The notes below the pieces were generated by a model that did not search any database, was not told the DNA's origin, and worked only from the letters and a program-made list of their open reading frames with translations. 14,274 nt of DNA from Pyramidobacter sp. (lineage in GTDB: Bacteria; Synergistota; Synergistia; Synergistales; Dethiosulfovibrionaceae): NCBI GenBank assembly GCA_016286835.1, contig JAEEUD010000011.1:1-14274 (forward strand). The letters run 5' to 3'. Positions 13,123 to 14,274 of this stretch are shown here, one piece after another (the first letter of the stretch is position 1; the number at the start of each line of letters is the position of its first letter). Made by a program: the position numbers and the translations under genes.

Positions 13123-13875
13123 ATGAAAAAGATCGCGTTTTTAGGCGGCGGCAAAGTCGGGCAGGCGATGCTCGCCCATGTTCTGGAGAAAAAGTGCGCA
13201 GAGGTGGCCTTTGTCTACGACCCATTCCAGAAAGCAGATACGCTGATGGGCGTCAAAGTCTATCGCGATCTGCCGGAAAACCCCTTCGCCGGTCTTGATC
13301 TCGTCATCGAATGTGCCACAGCCGAAGTGGTCGCCGCCAATGCCGTGAACGTCCTGAAGGAAGCGAGCTTCATGCCCTTCTCGATGACTGCGTTCCGTGA
13401 CGACGAGCTGCTGGCGGCGGCAAAGGCTCAGGCGGCAGAGAGCGGACACACGCTGTACCTGCCTCACGGCGCGATCCTCGGGCTCGACGGCGTGTTCGAC
13501 GGACACACGATCATCGACGAAGTGTCGATCGAGACGATCAAAAACCCGAAGAGCCTCGGCCGCACGGACACCGAGTACACTGTCGTCTTCGACGGGACCG
13601 CGCGCGAAGCTACGGGCCTGTATCCTCGTAATGTAAACGTCCATGCCGCACTGTCGCTGGCCGGCATCGGCTTCGACAGAACAAAATCGCGCATCATCTC
13701 CGACCCGTCGGTAAATACCAACGAGCACGTCATCCGCATCAAGGGCGAGGGCATCGACTGGACCATCCACGTTACGGCCTTTGCGGCCGGCGCCGTGTCG
13801 GGCAAGTACGTGCCGTTTTCCGCGTGCGGCTCGCTTGACCGCATCCTTGGCAGCGACAGCGTGAGCTTTGTGTAA
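13123..13875 (+). CDS. nadX: L-aspartate dehydrogenase
   Basis: NAD(P)-dependent oxidation of L-aspartate to iminoaspartate, which either decays to oxaloacetate and ammonia or feeds quinolinate (NAD) synthesis; the reverse reaction is also possible. The 250-residue product has a Rossmann start FLGGGKVGQ (glycines 8, 10 and 13), IECATAEVV at 62-70, an SMTAF segment at 87-91, PHGAILGLDG at 114-123, ETIKNPKSLG at 137-146 and YPRNVNVHAALSLAG at 167-181, all as in the Thermotoga AspDH family. H202 in NEHVIRI is the likely catalytic histidine. AAAGGAGG is spaced 8-9 bases from the ATG. nadA and nadC are not adjacent, which favours a catabolic role over NAD synthesis but does not prove it. Transcribed from 13013-13041, ended by 13892-13934. 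Confidence 0.92.
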   Translation: MKKIAFLGGGKVGQAMLAHVLEKKCAEVAFVYDPFQKADTLMGVKVYRDLPENPFAGLDLVIECATAEVVAANAVNVLKEASFMPFSMTAFRDDELLAAAKAQAAESGHTLYLPHGAILGLDGVFDGHTIIDEVSIETIKNPKSLGRTDTEYTVVFDGTAREATGLYPRNVNVHAALSLAGIGFDRTKSRIISDPSVNTNEHVIRIKGEGIDWTIHVTAFAAGAVSGKYVPFSACGSLDRILGSDSVSFV

Positions 13876-13891
13876 ATTTATTCGGACCTAT

Positions 13892-13934
13892 AAAACGGGC
13901 CGTCTCATCAGTTCAGGATGAGGCGGCCCGTTTT
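13892..13934. terminator. Bidirectional terminator between aspartate dehydrogenase and HAD genes
   Basis: AAAACGGGCCG (13892-13902) pairs with CGGCCCGTTTT (13924-13934); the stem continues through a T/G wobble with CTCATC/GATGAG to about 18 bp. T-runs flank it in both directions, fitting the two convergent genes, whose stops lie within 20 bp on either side. Confidence 0.93.
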
Positions 13935-13937
13935 GCG

Positions 13938-14274
13938 TCACAGCAGTTTTTCCTCGCGCAGCAGCGGCACGAAAGAAGTCAGATCGGGGATCACGCGCCA
14001 GGCGCCGCTCCGTTCGAGCGTTTCGCGCGCGTTGCTCGTCGTCACACAGACGCATTTCATGCCCGCGGCCTTTGCGGCCTGCGCGTCGATGGGCGTGTCG
14101 CCTGCGTAGATCGTCCTTTCCGGAACTGCGCCGAGCCGCTCTGCCGCTTTCAGGAGCACGTCGGGCGCGGGCTTGGCACGCGCTACGTCGTCTGCGCCGA
14201 CGACGCAGTCGAGATTGTTTTCCAGCTTCATGACGCGGATCACGCGCAGGGGGCCGATGCGGTTGGATGCGCAG
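13938..14274 (-). CDS. HAD-superfamily phosphatase (phosphoglycolate phosphatase-like), N-terminus outside window
   Basis: The last 111 residues of a cytoplasmic HAD hydrolase; the frame stays open to the window end, so the nucleophile motif DxD is not visible. Visible are ASNR right at the edge (motif II, Ser/Thr), the motif III lysine in GADDVARAKPAPDVLL, and motif IV YAGDTPIDAQAAKAAGM with the two metal-binding aspartates. This order is that of the Gph/PpaX-like subfamily (pyrophosphatase or phosphoglycolate phosphatase); the substrate cannot be assigned. A GTG at 14243 and an ATG at 14231 are internal, not starts, because motif II lies upstream of them. Convergent with the aspartate dehydrogenase gene and sharing its terminator. 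Confidence 0.88.
   Translation of the reverse strand, partial: CASNRIGPLRVIRVMKLENNLDCVVGADDVARAKPAPDVLLKAAERLGAVPERTIYAGDTPIDAQAAKAAGMKCVCVTTSNARETLERSGAWRVIPDLTSFVPLLREEKLL

Noticed and set aside
13053..13298. A short upstream open frame (MKNIEKILLF...) beginning in the inverted repeat
   Set aside because: No ribosome site, an AT-biased start inside the predicted hairpin, and it then overlaps the aspartate dehydrogenase gene out of frame with typical shadow composition.

Overview
The window is GC-rich bacterial chromosome, densely coded, with short intergenic gaps that mostly hold consensus-like sigma-70 promoters, strong Shine-Dalgarno sites and intrinsic terminators. There is no mobile element, tRNA, rRNA or CRISPR array. 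The gene content is dominated by amino-acid breakdown: asparaginase, PxpA-like 5-oxoprolinase subunit, isoaspartyl dipeptidase, aspartate dehydrogenase and a Rid protein, together with an NhaC-type antiporter and DapF. This suggests an anaerobic amino-acid fermenter with a diaminopimelate cell wall. My best guess is a member of the Synergistota (Pyramidobacter/Jonquetella-like); that is inference from gene content and base composition, not from a marker gene.

Layout. (1) Bases 1-2014, minus strand: a partial BMP-family substrate-binding protein, then (reading leftwards from 1999) an apparent operon dapF - 67-aa acidic protein - dgkA, closed by a hairpin terminator at 541-574. (2) Bases 2014-2188: a divergent promoter region whose two -35 elements lie in a 10-bp inverted repeat. 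(3) Bases 2189-3142, plus: a class-B (CbpA-like) J-protein with its own terminator. (4) Bases 3250-7119, plus: four tightly spaced genes: asparaginase, PxpA, a COG1237-type metallo-beta-lactamase-fold protein and isoaspartyl dipeptidase. (5) Bases 7173-8722: an NhaC-family antiporter under a perfect TTGACA-N17-TATAAT promoter with a structured leader of about 108 nt. (6) Bases 8854-10038: a monocistronic aldo/keto reductase with a C-terminal double 4Fe-4S ferredoxin module. (7) Bases 10153-12210, minus: a secreted Sel1 protein with 16 indel-free 36-residue repeats. (8) Bases 12403-12858, plus: a Rid-family protein, divergent from the Sel1 gene. (9) Bases 13123-13875, plus: an L-aspartate dehydrogenase behind a good promoter and a 5'-terminal inverted repeat. 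(10) Bases 13938-14274, minus: a HAD phosphatase cut by the window end.

How the genes may work together (inference). The asparaginase-PxpA-MBL-IadA group looks like a pathway for recovering ammonia, aspartate and glutamate from asparagine and from spontaneously damaged peptide products (isoaspartyl dipeptides, 5-oxoproline). Aspartate could then be oxidised by the aspartate dehydrogenase to iminoaspartate, an imine of the general kind Rid proteins hydrolyse. The antiporter could supply ion or substrate exchange. The uncharacterised MBL protein inside this group is the most attractive unknown.
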